NCBI GenBank assembly: GCA_964406575.1
Contig: CAYOSH010000022.1
Span: 1-64,000 of the forward strand
Origin: WTAW01 sp964406575
GTDB lineage: Bacteria > Acidobacteriota > Aminicenantia > Aminicenantales > Aminicenantaceae
Length of the DNA: 64,000 nt
Direction of reading: 5' to 3'
Positions 46,562-53,433 of this stretch are shown in pieces (the first letter of the stretch is position 1; each line of letters starts with the position of its first letter). The notes below the pieces were generated by a model. The model made no database searches. It saw nothing but the letters and a program-made list of their open reading frames with translations, and was not told the origin of the DNA. Made by a program: the position numbers and the translations under genes.

Positions 46562-47437
46562 ATGATGGGGACATCCCCAGTCATTAGACAAACAATGCCT
46601 TCAAAAAAATATGGCTGGACGACCAGCCAGATGCAACGATTGAGAGAACTCAATGCGACCGAGGTCTTGCTCAGCAAACAATTTCCTGACCTTAAGACAC
46701 GAAATAGAAACTTCTTCAAGATCGAACAAAATTTGGCTCGTCAGAGTCAAGAAAATCTCCAAGTCTTGCGCACAAAGCGCCGGCGTCCTCGGTTGTGCGA
46801 ACTGGAAGATTTCCTTGTACAGACGCTGGTGAAACAGGGCTTCGTTCAGGTTGTCACACCGATTCTCATTGCCAAAGATTCCCTCGCAAAGATGTCGATT
46901 GAGCCAGGTCACGAGCTGTTCAAACAGGTTTTTTGGGTCGAAGAAAAAAAATGCCTGAGACCTATGCTGGCTCCCAATCTCTATTTTCTGCTGAGAGAGC
47001 TCGTGAACATATGGGAAAAACCGGTGAGGATCTTTGAAGTGGGCCCATGTTTCCGAAAGGATACAAAAGGCCGACACCATATCAATGAATTCACCATGCT
47101 CAATCTTGTGGAACTGGGCTTACCGATAGCTAAAAGAAAAGAGAGACTGGAGGAACTCGCATCGATCATTTTGCAATCAAGCGATATCGCAAAATTCAGT
47201 TTTGTCTCTCATCGGAGCGAAGTCTACGGCGAAACGATAGATGTTCTTTCCGGTTTCGAAGTCGCCTCAGGAGCGATGGGCCCTCATCCACTGGATTCGA
47301 ATTGGGGAATCACGGATCCCTGGATCGGCATTGGATTCGGATTGGAAAGACTGCTTATGGTCAGGGAAAATTTCCAAAATATCCAGCGTGTTGGCCGAGC
47401 CCTGATCTACCTGGATGGAGAACGACTGAACATTTGA
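46562..47437 (+). CDS. pylSc: pyrrolysine-tRNA ligase, C-terminal catalytic subunit (PylSc)
   Basis: A 291-residue class II synthetase core that charges tRNA-Pyl with pyrrolysine. Visible: MLAPNLY (135-141) in the binding pocket, motif 2 IFEVGPCFRK, and TMLN with N181, the residue that holds the pyrrolysine side-chain carbonyl (N346 in Methanosarcina). The adjacent C348 position is V183. A pocket tyrosine is kept in VYGETID, and motif 3 is WIGIGFGLERLL. It lacks the tRNA-binding N-terminal domain, which is a separate gene (pylSn, 51472) as in other bacteria. Only a weak AAAGAG lies before the ATG. Confidence 0.94.
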   Translation: MMGTSPVIRQTMPSKKYGWTTSQMQRLRELNATEVLLSKQFPDLKTRNRNFFKIEQNLARQSQENLQVLRTKRRRPRLCELEDFLVQTLVKQGFVQVVTPILIAKDSLAKMSIEPGHELFKQVFWVEEKKCLRPMLAPNLYFLLRELVNIWEKPVRIFEVGPCFRKDTKGRHHINEFTMLNLVELGLPIAKRKERLEELASIILQSSDIAKFSFVSHRSEVYGETIDVLSGFEVASGAMGPHPLDSNWGITDPWIGIGFGLERLLMVRENFQNIQRVGRALIYLDGERLNI

Positions 47438-47508
47438 GAACATTTTGCTCTCTTAATTTGAGTGATCAAGAGATGAGTTAGGATTCTATTCACACAACAG
47501 GAGATGGA

Positions 47509-48159
47509 ATGATGAGTAAAGAAGAGTTTTTTAAAGAAGCCGAGCAATCGATTTTAAACCATGACAAGGCTAAAGCCGAGGAGGTTGCACGAAAGGGCCT
47601 CGCTGAAGGTCTAGATCCGGTTGAATTCATCACAAAGGGCTTCCGTGAAGGGATCACTCAGATCGGAGATCTTTTCAGTAGAGGGGAGATTTTCCTGCCG
47701 CAACTCATCGAAGCAGCCGAGGCTATGAAGACAGCAAATAAAATCCTTACAGAATCGATGCCAGAGTCTGCTCAAGAGAAAAGAGGTAGGTTCGTCATAG
47801 GAACAGTGCAGGGAGACATCCACGATATCGGAAAATTCTTAGTGATCTCTCTCCTTCGCGTCAACGGTTTTGAGGTTTACGACTTGGGTCATGATGTCGA
47901 AATACAAAAATTTATCGATAAGGCCCTGGAAGTCGAGGCGCATATTATCGGAACGAGCGCCCTCCTGACCACAACCATGATCGGGCAAAAAACCCTGGAA
48001 GAAAAGCTGAAAGAATCCGGACTTAAAAGCAGGTTCAAAACGATGGTCGGCGGAGCCCCGGTCACCCAACGCTGGGCCGAAAGGATCGGAGCCGATGCTT
48101 TCGGTGAGGACGCCAACGATGCCGTAGAGAAAGCCCTCCGTCTGGTCGGTTCAAAATAG
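47509..48159 (+). CDS. mtbC: corrinoid methyl carrier protein, MtbC-like
   Basis: A 216-residue B12-binding protein with the helical cap and the D103-x-H105-x-x-G108 motif (GDIHDIGK), plus SALLTTTM and GGAPVT. It lies inside the pyl cassette and is the best candidate carrier for the dimethylamine methyltransferase MtbB at 51947. The assignment to MtbB is from context. AGGAG precedes the start. Its TAG stop is followed by an open frame that runs straight into pylB. Confidence 0.85.
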   Translation: MMSKEEFFKEAEQSILNHDKAKAEEVARKGLAEGLDPVEFITKGFREGITQIGDLFSRGEIFLPQLIEAAEAMKTANKILTESMPESAQEKRGRFVIGTVQGDIHDIGKFLVISLLRVNGFEVYDLGHDVEIQKFIDKALEVEAHIIGTSALLTTTMIGQKTLEEKLKESGLKSRFKTMVGGAPVTQRWAERIGADAFGEDANDAVEKALRLVGSK

Positions 48160-48204
48160 ATCGCACTTTCTTTTTTTTTGAGTGAGATTCGCAGACATAA
48201 CATT

Positions 48205-49317
48205 ATGGCAGAGAGAGATCGATACCCAAAACTCGAAGAGATCCTGGAAAAATCTCTGCAAAGAAAACCACTATCCGCATCAGAAATCACATATCTTCTT
48301 GGATTAACGGAAGGGAACAAGATATCCCGAGTTTTTCAAACAGCCCAGTATCTAAGAGCCAAGCATTTTGGGAACAAAGTCTTTCTTTACGGATTTGTCT
48401 ATTTTTCCACATACTGCCGGAATAATTGCACATTCTGTGCATCCCGGGCGTCCAATAAGCTCGCGCTACGGTATAGAAAAAGCCAATCGGAGGTCTTAGA
48501 AGCAGCTAGCCTGCTGGCGGAATCCGGTGTTCATTTGATCGATTTGACCATGGGAGAAGACCCCTTCTACTGCAGGAGTGAAGGCGAACACGACTCTCTC
48601 CTGACACTGATTTATAAGGTGAAGACAGAAACAGGTCTACCGCTCATGGTCTCACCAGGAGTGGTTACAAAAGATGTGCTAGCGGAGTTTGTTAGGGCAG
48701 GGGTCGATTGGTATGCCTGTTATCAGGAAACGCACAACCGACAGCTATTCGCCTATCTCCGCCCGGAACAAAATTTTGACACACGTCTCTCGGGTAAAAT
48801 TTTAGCGAAACAGCTGGGAATCCTGATCGAAGAAGGAATTTTGACAGGAGTCGGAGAATCTCTCTCTGATATCGCATTATCCATGGAGGTAATTCGGGCG
48901 TTAGGCGTTCAACAGGCCAGAGTGATGAGTTTTGTTCCCCAGATCGGGACGCCAATGTGTGATAGAAAATCGCCTTCTCGGCTAAGAGAGTTGATGACTA
49001 TCGCCGTGTTACGCCTCTTGTTCCCGGACCGGTTGATCCCTGCTTCTTTAGATGTAGACGGCCTTGATCTCCTCCAAGAGCGGTTAGAAGCGGGTGCGAA
49101 TGTGATCACATCCCTGATCCCTCCAAGACTTGGATTATCAGGCGTTTCTCAGCCCTCTCTCGGCATAGACGAGGGATCCCGCACGGTTCCAGGTGTGGCT
49201 CCCCTGCTCAATGAGATGGGGATGGAGGCGGCTGCGCCTCAAGATTATTCTCTATGGATTTATGCCGAAAAATCAGCCTTAGCTCGCCGTTCGGCAAATT
49301 ATGAGGTGGCCGCTTGA
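48205..49317 (+). CDS. pylB: methylornithine synthase PylB (radical SAM)
   Basis: About 370 residues. PylB converts L-lysine to (2R,3R)-3-methylornithine, the first step of pyrrolysine synthesis. The radical-SAM cluster motif CxxxCxxC is present (STYCRNNCTFC), followed by PylB-specific stretches such as HLIDLTMGEDPF, YQETHN and IPASLDVDGL. The ATG at 48205 gives the usual length; a TTG at 48178 is also open. Neither has a ribosome site. The frame is continuous with the upstream mtbC through a single TAG. It overlaps pylC by four bases. Confidence 0.93.
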   Translation: MAERDRYPKLEEILEKSLQRKPLSASEITYLLGLTEGNKISRVFQTAQYLRAKHFGNKVFLYGFVYFSTYCRNNCTFCASRASNKLALRYRKSQSEVLEAASLLAESGVHLIDLTMGEDPFYCRSEGEHDSLLTLIYKVKTETGLPLMVSPGVVTKDVLAEFVRAGVDWYACYQETHNRQLFAYLRPEQNFDTRLSGKILAKQLGILIEEGILTGVGESLSDIALSMEVIRALGVQQARVMSFVPQIGTPMCDRKSPSRLRELMTIAVLRLLFPDRLIPASLDVDGLDLLQERLEAGANVITSLIPPRLGLSGVSQPSLGIDEGSRTVPGVAPLLNEMGMEAAAPQDYSLWIYAEKSALARRSANYEVAA

Positions 49318-50474
49318 GAGTGGCTGTCGTCGGTGGAAAGCTGCAGGGAGTCGAGGCAGCTTATCTTGCGCATCAGGCGGGATGGCAGGTTTTGCTCATT
49401 GACCGGGATCCGGACGTTCCCGCGAGAGGCCTTGCCCATTCCTTCATCCAGTCGGATGTCACGCAAGACACACCGGATATCTCGGATATATTCAAGGACA
49501 TGGACCTCATTATCCCGGCATTGGAAAATCAAAAGGCGCTCGAATCTTTGAAGGACCTGTCGAAAAGAAAAAGATTTCCGCTTGCTTTCGATGATGCGGC
49601 ATATGCAGTTACTTCGTCCAAACAAAAATCGGACTCGCTTTTTAGAGAGTTAGGCCTTCCCGCACCTCGACCATGGCCTGACTGCGGATTTCCAGTGATT
49701 TTGAAGCCCTCAGAGTCGAGCGGAAGCCAGGGAGTTATTAAAATTTACGACAGAGAGGACCTGATTTCCTTCCGTCGGGGAAATACATTTTCTAACGATT
49801 GGATCACCCAAGAGTTTCTCGAGGGTCCCTCATACTCTCTGGAGATTGTAGGCATCGATGGAAATTATCGCTCCCTGCAATCCACGATCATCGAAGTCGA
49901 CAGGAGTTTCGACTGCAAGAGAGTTATCGCCCCAGCCGATTTGCCGGAAACTTTCGTTAACAGATTCGACGAAATCACTGTCGCCGTTGCCGAGGCCATC
50001 CACCTTACAGGAATAATGGATATAGAAGTCATTTGCCACAATAACGAGCTAAAGATCCTGGAAATCGATGCCCGCCTGCCCAGCCAGACCCCGACAGCTG
50101 TGCTCAAATCAACCGGCATCAACATGCTGGAACTCCTGTACGACATATTCAACAGAGGTATAATGCCCGATATCTCACTGATTATGGAGGAAAAGCCTGT
50201 CATCTATGAGCACATAAAAGTGAATCCCGATACATTAGAATTGTCTGGTGAACATATCATGGCAGAGGCGCGACCTCTTCGCTATCAAAAGAATTTTTTT
50301 GGAGCTGACGAAGCTCTCACGGATTTTGACTCAGATCATCCGAGTTGGGTGGCGACTTTGATTTTAACCGGGAAAACCAAAACAGAGGTCGTCCAAAAAC
50401 ATCACCGCGTTATGGAAACAATTCGGCAAATTTTCGGACTGCGAGAGTGTTCGGACCCGCATCCGGGATTGTAA
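49314..50474 (+). CDS. pylC: 3-methylornithine-L-lysine ligase PylC (ATP-grasp), TTG start
   Basis: A 386-residue ATP-grasp ligase that joins methylornithine to the epsilon-amine of lysine. The N-terminal pre-ATP-grasp domain starts with VAVVGGKLQGVEAAYLA; the ATP-grasp part has VILKPSESSGSQGVIK and the metal-site stretch LEIDARLPSQTPTAVL. The start TTG at 49314 overlaps the pylB stop (TTGA) and has GAGGTGG in front, so it is translationally coupled to pylB. Confidence 0.94.
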   Translation: MRVAVVGGKLQGVEAAYLAHQAGWQVLLIDRDPDVPARGLAHSFIQSDVTQDTPDISDIFKDMDLIIPALENQKALESLKDLSKRKRFPLAFDDAAYAVTSSKQKSDSLFRELGLPAPRPWPDCGFPVILKPSESSGSQGVIKIYDREDLISFRRGNTFSNDWITQEFLEGPSYSLEIVGIDGNYRSLQSTIIEVDRSFDCKRVIAPADLPETFVNRFDEITVAVAEAIHLTGIMDIEVICHNNELKILEIDARLPSQTPTAVLKSTGINMLELLYDIFNRGIMPDISLIMEEKPVIYEHIKVNPDTLELSGEHIMAEARPLRYQKNFFGADEALTDFDSDHPSWVATLILTGKTKTEVVQKHHRVMETIRQIFGLRECSDPHPGL

Positions 50475-50517
50475 TAAGATCTTTTGTTCTGGTAAGGACT
50501 GAAAGAACTGGTGTGAT

Positions 50518-51375
50518 ATGACGCGTTTAAGCAGTGAGTTGATCTCAGGAATGAGTGAGACTCTCGCTGCCTACGACATCGAACTCGCACAGAAGACCGG
50601 GCTTACTCTGAGACAGATCGTGGCTCGAACAGCCGGTTTATCTGAAGAAACCCTGTGTAGTGCTTTCGGCTCTGAGAGTGCTGCCGTAATTCCGGTCACA
50701 GCAGGTCAGGGAGTTATCCAGGGATTCACTCAGGCTGTTGAAGGGATTATCGAATACTTGGGCTGCCCTTGTTTCATAACGGCAAACAGTGATGCCGCAG
50801 GACTGGCCGAAGGCATCGAAAAAGGCGCAACGATCGTCTTTTTAGCAGATGATAACCGCTTTATTGCCATTAACCTTATGCAGAAGCGCGTCGTCGACAA
50901 TGCCGCGGCGACCGGATGGAGCTATGCCTATGCTTTAGATGCCTGTGCCGGCGGTCTTAAGGATCGAGAAGTGCTTCTCATCGGCGCAGGAAGAGTAGGA
51001 GAACATGCCTTAGCGGCTCTCGAGAAACTGGAGGCAAAAGTAGGTGTTTTCGATATTAACGGTCAGAGAGTGCACGACCTTTCGTCCAAGTTCAGCATAA
51101 GCGAGGAAGAAGATCTTACAGCTTCCTTAGGAGGATACACCCTGTTATATGATGCATCTCCAGCTTCGAATATTATCCATACAGAACACATCAAACCGGA
51201 GACGATCATCGCAGCCTGCGGCATACCGCTCGGCGTGAGTGATGAGGCTCGTTGTCTCGTCGAAGAGCGCCTCATCCATGATCCTCTCCAATTGGGAGCT
51301 GCAGCAATGCTTGCCATGGCCGTTCGCCATGGTCTGAGTGATAAAAACGGGGGGCGGATCGGACGGATCGCATAG
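50518..51375 (+). CDS. pylD: pyrrolysine biosynthesis protein PylD
   Basis: A 285-residue NAD-dependent dehydrogenase that oxidises lysine-methylornithine dipeptide so that it cyclises to pyrrolysine. The Rossmann motif VLLIGAGRVGEHAL is at the start of the C-terminal domain; the N-terminal helical half and the conserved DACAGGLKDR are present. The stop codon is TAG at 51373-51375 and lies inside the tRNA-Pyl gene, in the 5' strand of its anticodon stem. If UAG were read, translation would go on for four more residues to a TGA at 51388. Confidence 0.94.
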   Translation: MTRLSSELISGMSETLAAYDIELAQKTGLTLRQIVARTAGLSEETLCSAFGSESAAVIPVTAGQGVIQGFTQAVEGIIEYLGCPCFITANSDAAGLAEGIEKGATIVFLADDNRFIAINLMQKRVVDNAAATGWSYAYALDACAGGLKDREVLLIGAGRVGEHALAALEKLEAKVGVFDINGQRVHDLSSKFSISEEEDLTASLGGYTLLYDASPASNIIHTEHIKPETIIAACGIPLGVSDEARCLVEERLIHDPLQLGAAAMLAMAVRHGLSDKNGGRIGRIA

Positions 51376-51420
51376 ACCCTAAATCTATGAAGCCGGGTGC
51401 GACTCCCGGGCTCCCCGCCA
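51349..51420 (+). tRNA. pylT: tRNA-Pyl (anticodon CUA)
   Basis: The 72-base sequence folds as tRNA-Pyl. Acceptor: GGGGGGC (51349-51355) with GCTCCCC (51410-51416), one G-T pair. One base separates it from the D-arm, GATC (57-60) / GATC (66-69) with a 5-base loop. Anticodon stem: CATAGA (71-76) / TCTATG (84-89), six pairs, loop CCCTAAA, anticodon CTA at 79-81. Variable loop: 3 bases (90-92). T-arm: CCGGG/CCCGG with loop TGCGACT. Discriminator G417; CCA is encoded (418-420). The short D-loop, 6-bp anticodon stem, 3-base variable loop and single base at position 8 are tRNA-Pyl features. Position 33 is C, not the near-universal U. The first 27 bases overlap pylD. Confidence 0.95.
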
Positions 51421-51471
51421 AGAGGATATCTTTGTTTGTAAGAGTTGAAAAATTGAAGATACGAATGTAAA

Positions 51472-51810
51472 ATGGCTGAGAAAAAAATCAAAGACAAGTA
51501 CATCCGCAAGCAGGTCGATTTCTTCATCCTGCTCGAAAAGATCAGACTGTGGCCCTCCCGTGGCGGTCTGCTGCACGGGATCAAGGCCTTTACGATAAAG
51601 GGAACTCTTGCTGAGATCACCACTCACTGTAATGAGACTTTTTTGATTCGGCATTCCAAAAAAAGCCGGGCCGCCCGATGGCTGCGGAATAAATGGTATT
51701 TCCAGAGCTGCAAAAAATGCAATATTCCCGAGTGGAAGATCACGAAGTACCAGAAAACACACTTCGACCAGCATCGCGGCTCTCTATTAAGAAAAAAGAC
51801 CGAACAATGA
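51472..51810 (+). CDS. pylSn: pyrrolysyl-tRNA synthetase N-terminal tRNA-binding protein (PylSn)
   Basis: A 112-residue basic protein equivalent to the N-terminal domain of archaeal PylS. It binds the T-arm and variable loop side of tRNA-Pyl and aids charging by PylSc. Family features: an N-terminal RKQVDFFILLEKIRLWPSRG stretch, the LAEITTHCNETFLIRHSKKSRAARWLRNKW core and CKKCNIPEWKI with a zinc-site cysteine pair. It begins 51 bases after pylT, on the far side of pylD from pylSc. The ATG has only a poor ribosome site. Confidence 0.93.
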   Translation: MAEKKIKDKYIRKQVDFFILLEKIRLWPSRGGLLHGIKAFTIKGTLAEITTHCNETFLIRHSKKSRAARWLRNKWYFQSCKKCNIPEWKITKYQKTHFDQHRGSLLRKKTEQ

Positions 51811-51884
51811 CAGATTCTTGTGATAGGAGTTCGATGGGATAAGAGAAAAGATACTTTTACAGAGAGATTCGATTTTTTTTATGA

Positions 51885-51904
51885 GTGTGTGCTAAAAGAC
51901 ACAC
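51885..51904 (+). promoter_or_regulatory. leader hairpin before mtbB
   Basis: GTGTGT (51885-51890) and ACACAC (51899-51904) form a perfect 6-bp hairpin with an 8-base loop in the 136-base gap before mtbB. A T-run precedes it and an A-run follows it, so it does not look like a normal terminator of the + strand. It may protect or regulate the mtbB message. Confidence 0.3.
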
Positions 51905-51946
51905 AAAAAAATAAAAAAATCCACAAAGAAAGGAGGTGAAAAAGGA

Positions 51947-53332
51947 ATGAAGAAAATCAGAACAAGAATGGGAGATGGTTCCCTTGTGGAGCTCACCGAA
52001 GACGAATTGAAGCGAGAGTTCGAAGAAGGAACTCGAGATGCAGCCGACAGGGGGAAAATCCCAGCCCTCACACAAAATGAGCTGGATCATCTCTTCGACA
52101 TCTACAGCTCTCCATCGCGACCAGTTGGAGTTGAAATGGGAAATGAAGTCATTTTTACTTATGACTCGACATGCGGTGAAGTCCAGCGCACACTCACCCC
52201 GATCGACAGGACCCAATCGCTCCAACTGTTCGAAAGAATGCTGGGTGCCGATACAGTAGAACTCGGTCACAACGATTACAGCTTCAAAGCGGTCAAGCCT
52301 GTCATCAGCTATGAGCGGACAGTCCTGGAGCAAGCTCTACTAGTCACAACTGTACCTGTACTCTACGGGGCCATGCCCAATCTAGGGCTGTACTACCGGC
52401 CAGAGGGTCCGGTTCAGAACCCATCCGAGCTCATGGCTTCGGGAACAATCGACGAAGCCAGAGAGGCGCATGAAGAAGCCATCGAGTATGCGGTCAAAGA
52501 TATGGTTTATGTGGCCAGCGAGCTGTATGAATCAGGCGTGGACGCCATCGACTTCGATACGACAGGTTCTGCCGGTGATCCAGACTTTCTAGCCGCTTTG
52601 CGGGCGGTGGAGATCCTGAAGGGGAAGTATCCGGACCTTTGTGTGGAGATGGGCATGTCGGGGGAATTTGTCCTAGGGATGCATGGAGGCTTGACTTACG
52701 ATGATATTAGACTGGCGGGATTGTATCCTCATCAACAAGTCCAGCTTGCAGAGAAGGCGGGAGTCACGATTTTCGGACCCGTTATTAACACGAATACCAG
52801 CAAGACCTGCGCATGGAATGTCGCGCGTGTCGTAACCTTCCTTAAATTTTGTGTAGAACAATCGAACATTCCAGTGCACGCAAACATGGGAATGGGGGTC
52901 GGCGGATTACCTGTGACGCCCTATGTCCCTATTGATGCAGTCTCGAGAGCGTCCCAAGCCGTGGTTGAGATCACGCGTCTCGACGGGTTGTAGGTGGGCG
53001 TGGGAGACATTCTCGGCATGGCTGCGACTCACGCGATTGCGTCGGGCATGGGCGGGATGCGCACCGCCGGAGATCTGGTGGCGCGCATGCAAATGTCCCG
53101 GGGTATGAGACTCAAGGAAGCCAAAGAGTACGTGGCTGGCAAACTGAACCTTTCACTCATTGAACTCAGCGATCCGCTCGTGATGTCTGAGCGCAGAGAG
53201 GACCTCAAGCTGGGATTGATCAATCCCCCACCCAACTATGTCAAGGGCATCGAGGCCAAGTTCCACATTGCAGAACTACTGGGAGTCGAGATCAACTCCC
53301 TCCGGCGGTTCAGAGAAAAAATCAAAATTTGA
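51947..53332 (+). CDS. mtbB: dimethylamine methyltransferase MtbB with in-frame UAG (pyrrolysine 349)
   Basis: One gene of 462 codons interrupted only by TAG at 52991-52993. The two parts (348 and 112 residues) match the whole of archaeal MtbB in order: RMGDGS at the start, GADTVELGHNDYSFK, YGAMPNLGLYY, GPVINTNTSKT, MGMGVGG, then TRLDGL-UAG-VGVGDILGMAA and GMGGMRTAGDLVARMQ. The UAG falls exactly where Methanosarcina MtbB has pyrrolysine. The enzyme moves a methyl group from dimethylamine to a corrinoid protein. It has the strongest ribosome site of the window (AAGGAGGTGA, 51930-51939). All pyrrolysine genes lie directly upstream. Confidence 0.95.
52991..52993 (+). other. UAG codon read as pyrrolysine in mtbB
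   Basis: TAG in the frame of mtbB, between DGL and VGVGD. No start codon with a ribosome site follows it, and the sequence on both sides aligns without a gap to MtbB, so it is a coding position and not a stop. Confidence 0.93.
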
Positions 53333-53359
53333 TCAGTCATCGAAAATGACCGATTTTTT
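53333..53359 (+). terminator. probable intrinsic terminator after mtbB
   Basis: Imperfect stem TCAGTCAT (53333-53340) / ATGACCGA (53346-53353) with a 5-base loop, followed by six T. The stem has one mismatch and low GC, so strength is uncertain. Its place right after the mtbB stop fits the end of the 23 kb block. Confidence 0.5.
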
Positions 53360-53433
53360 GATGTGAGTGTGTTCGTGCATTTATCTAAGATCGCAGCCTT
53401 TTTTGGCCATGCGACAGAAAGCGAGGGAGAATT

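Noticed and set aside
52991..52993. Interpretation of the mtbB UAG as a nonsense mutation or split gene
   Set aside because: The codon is at the known pyrrolysine site, both sides are intact, and the full pyl gene set is adjacent.
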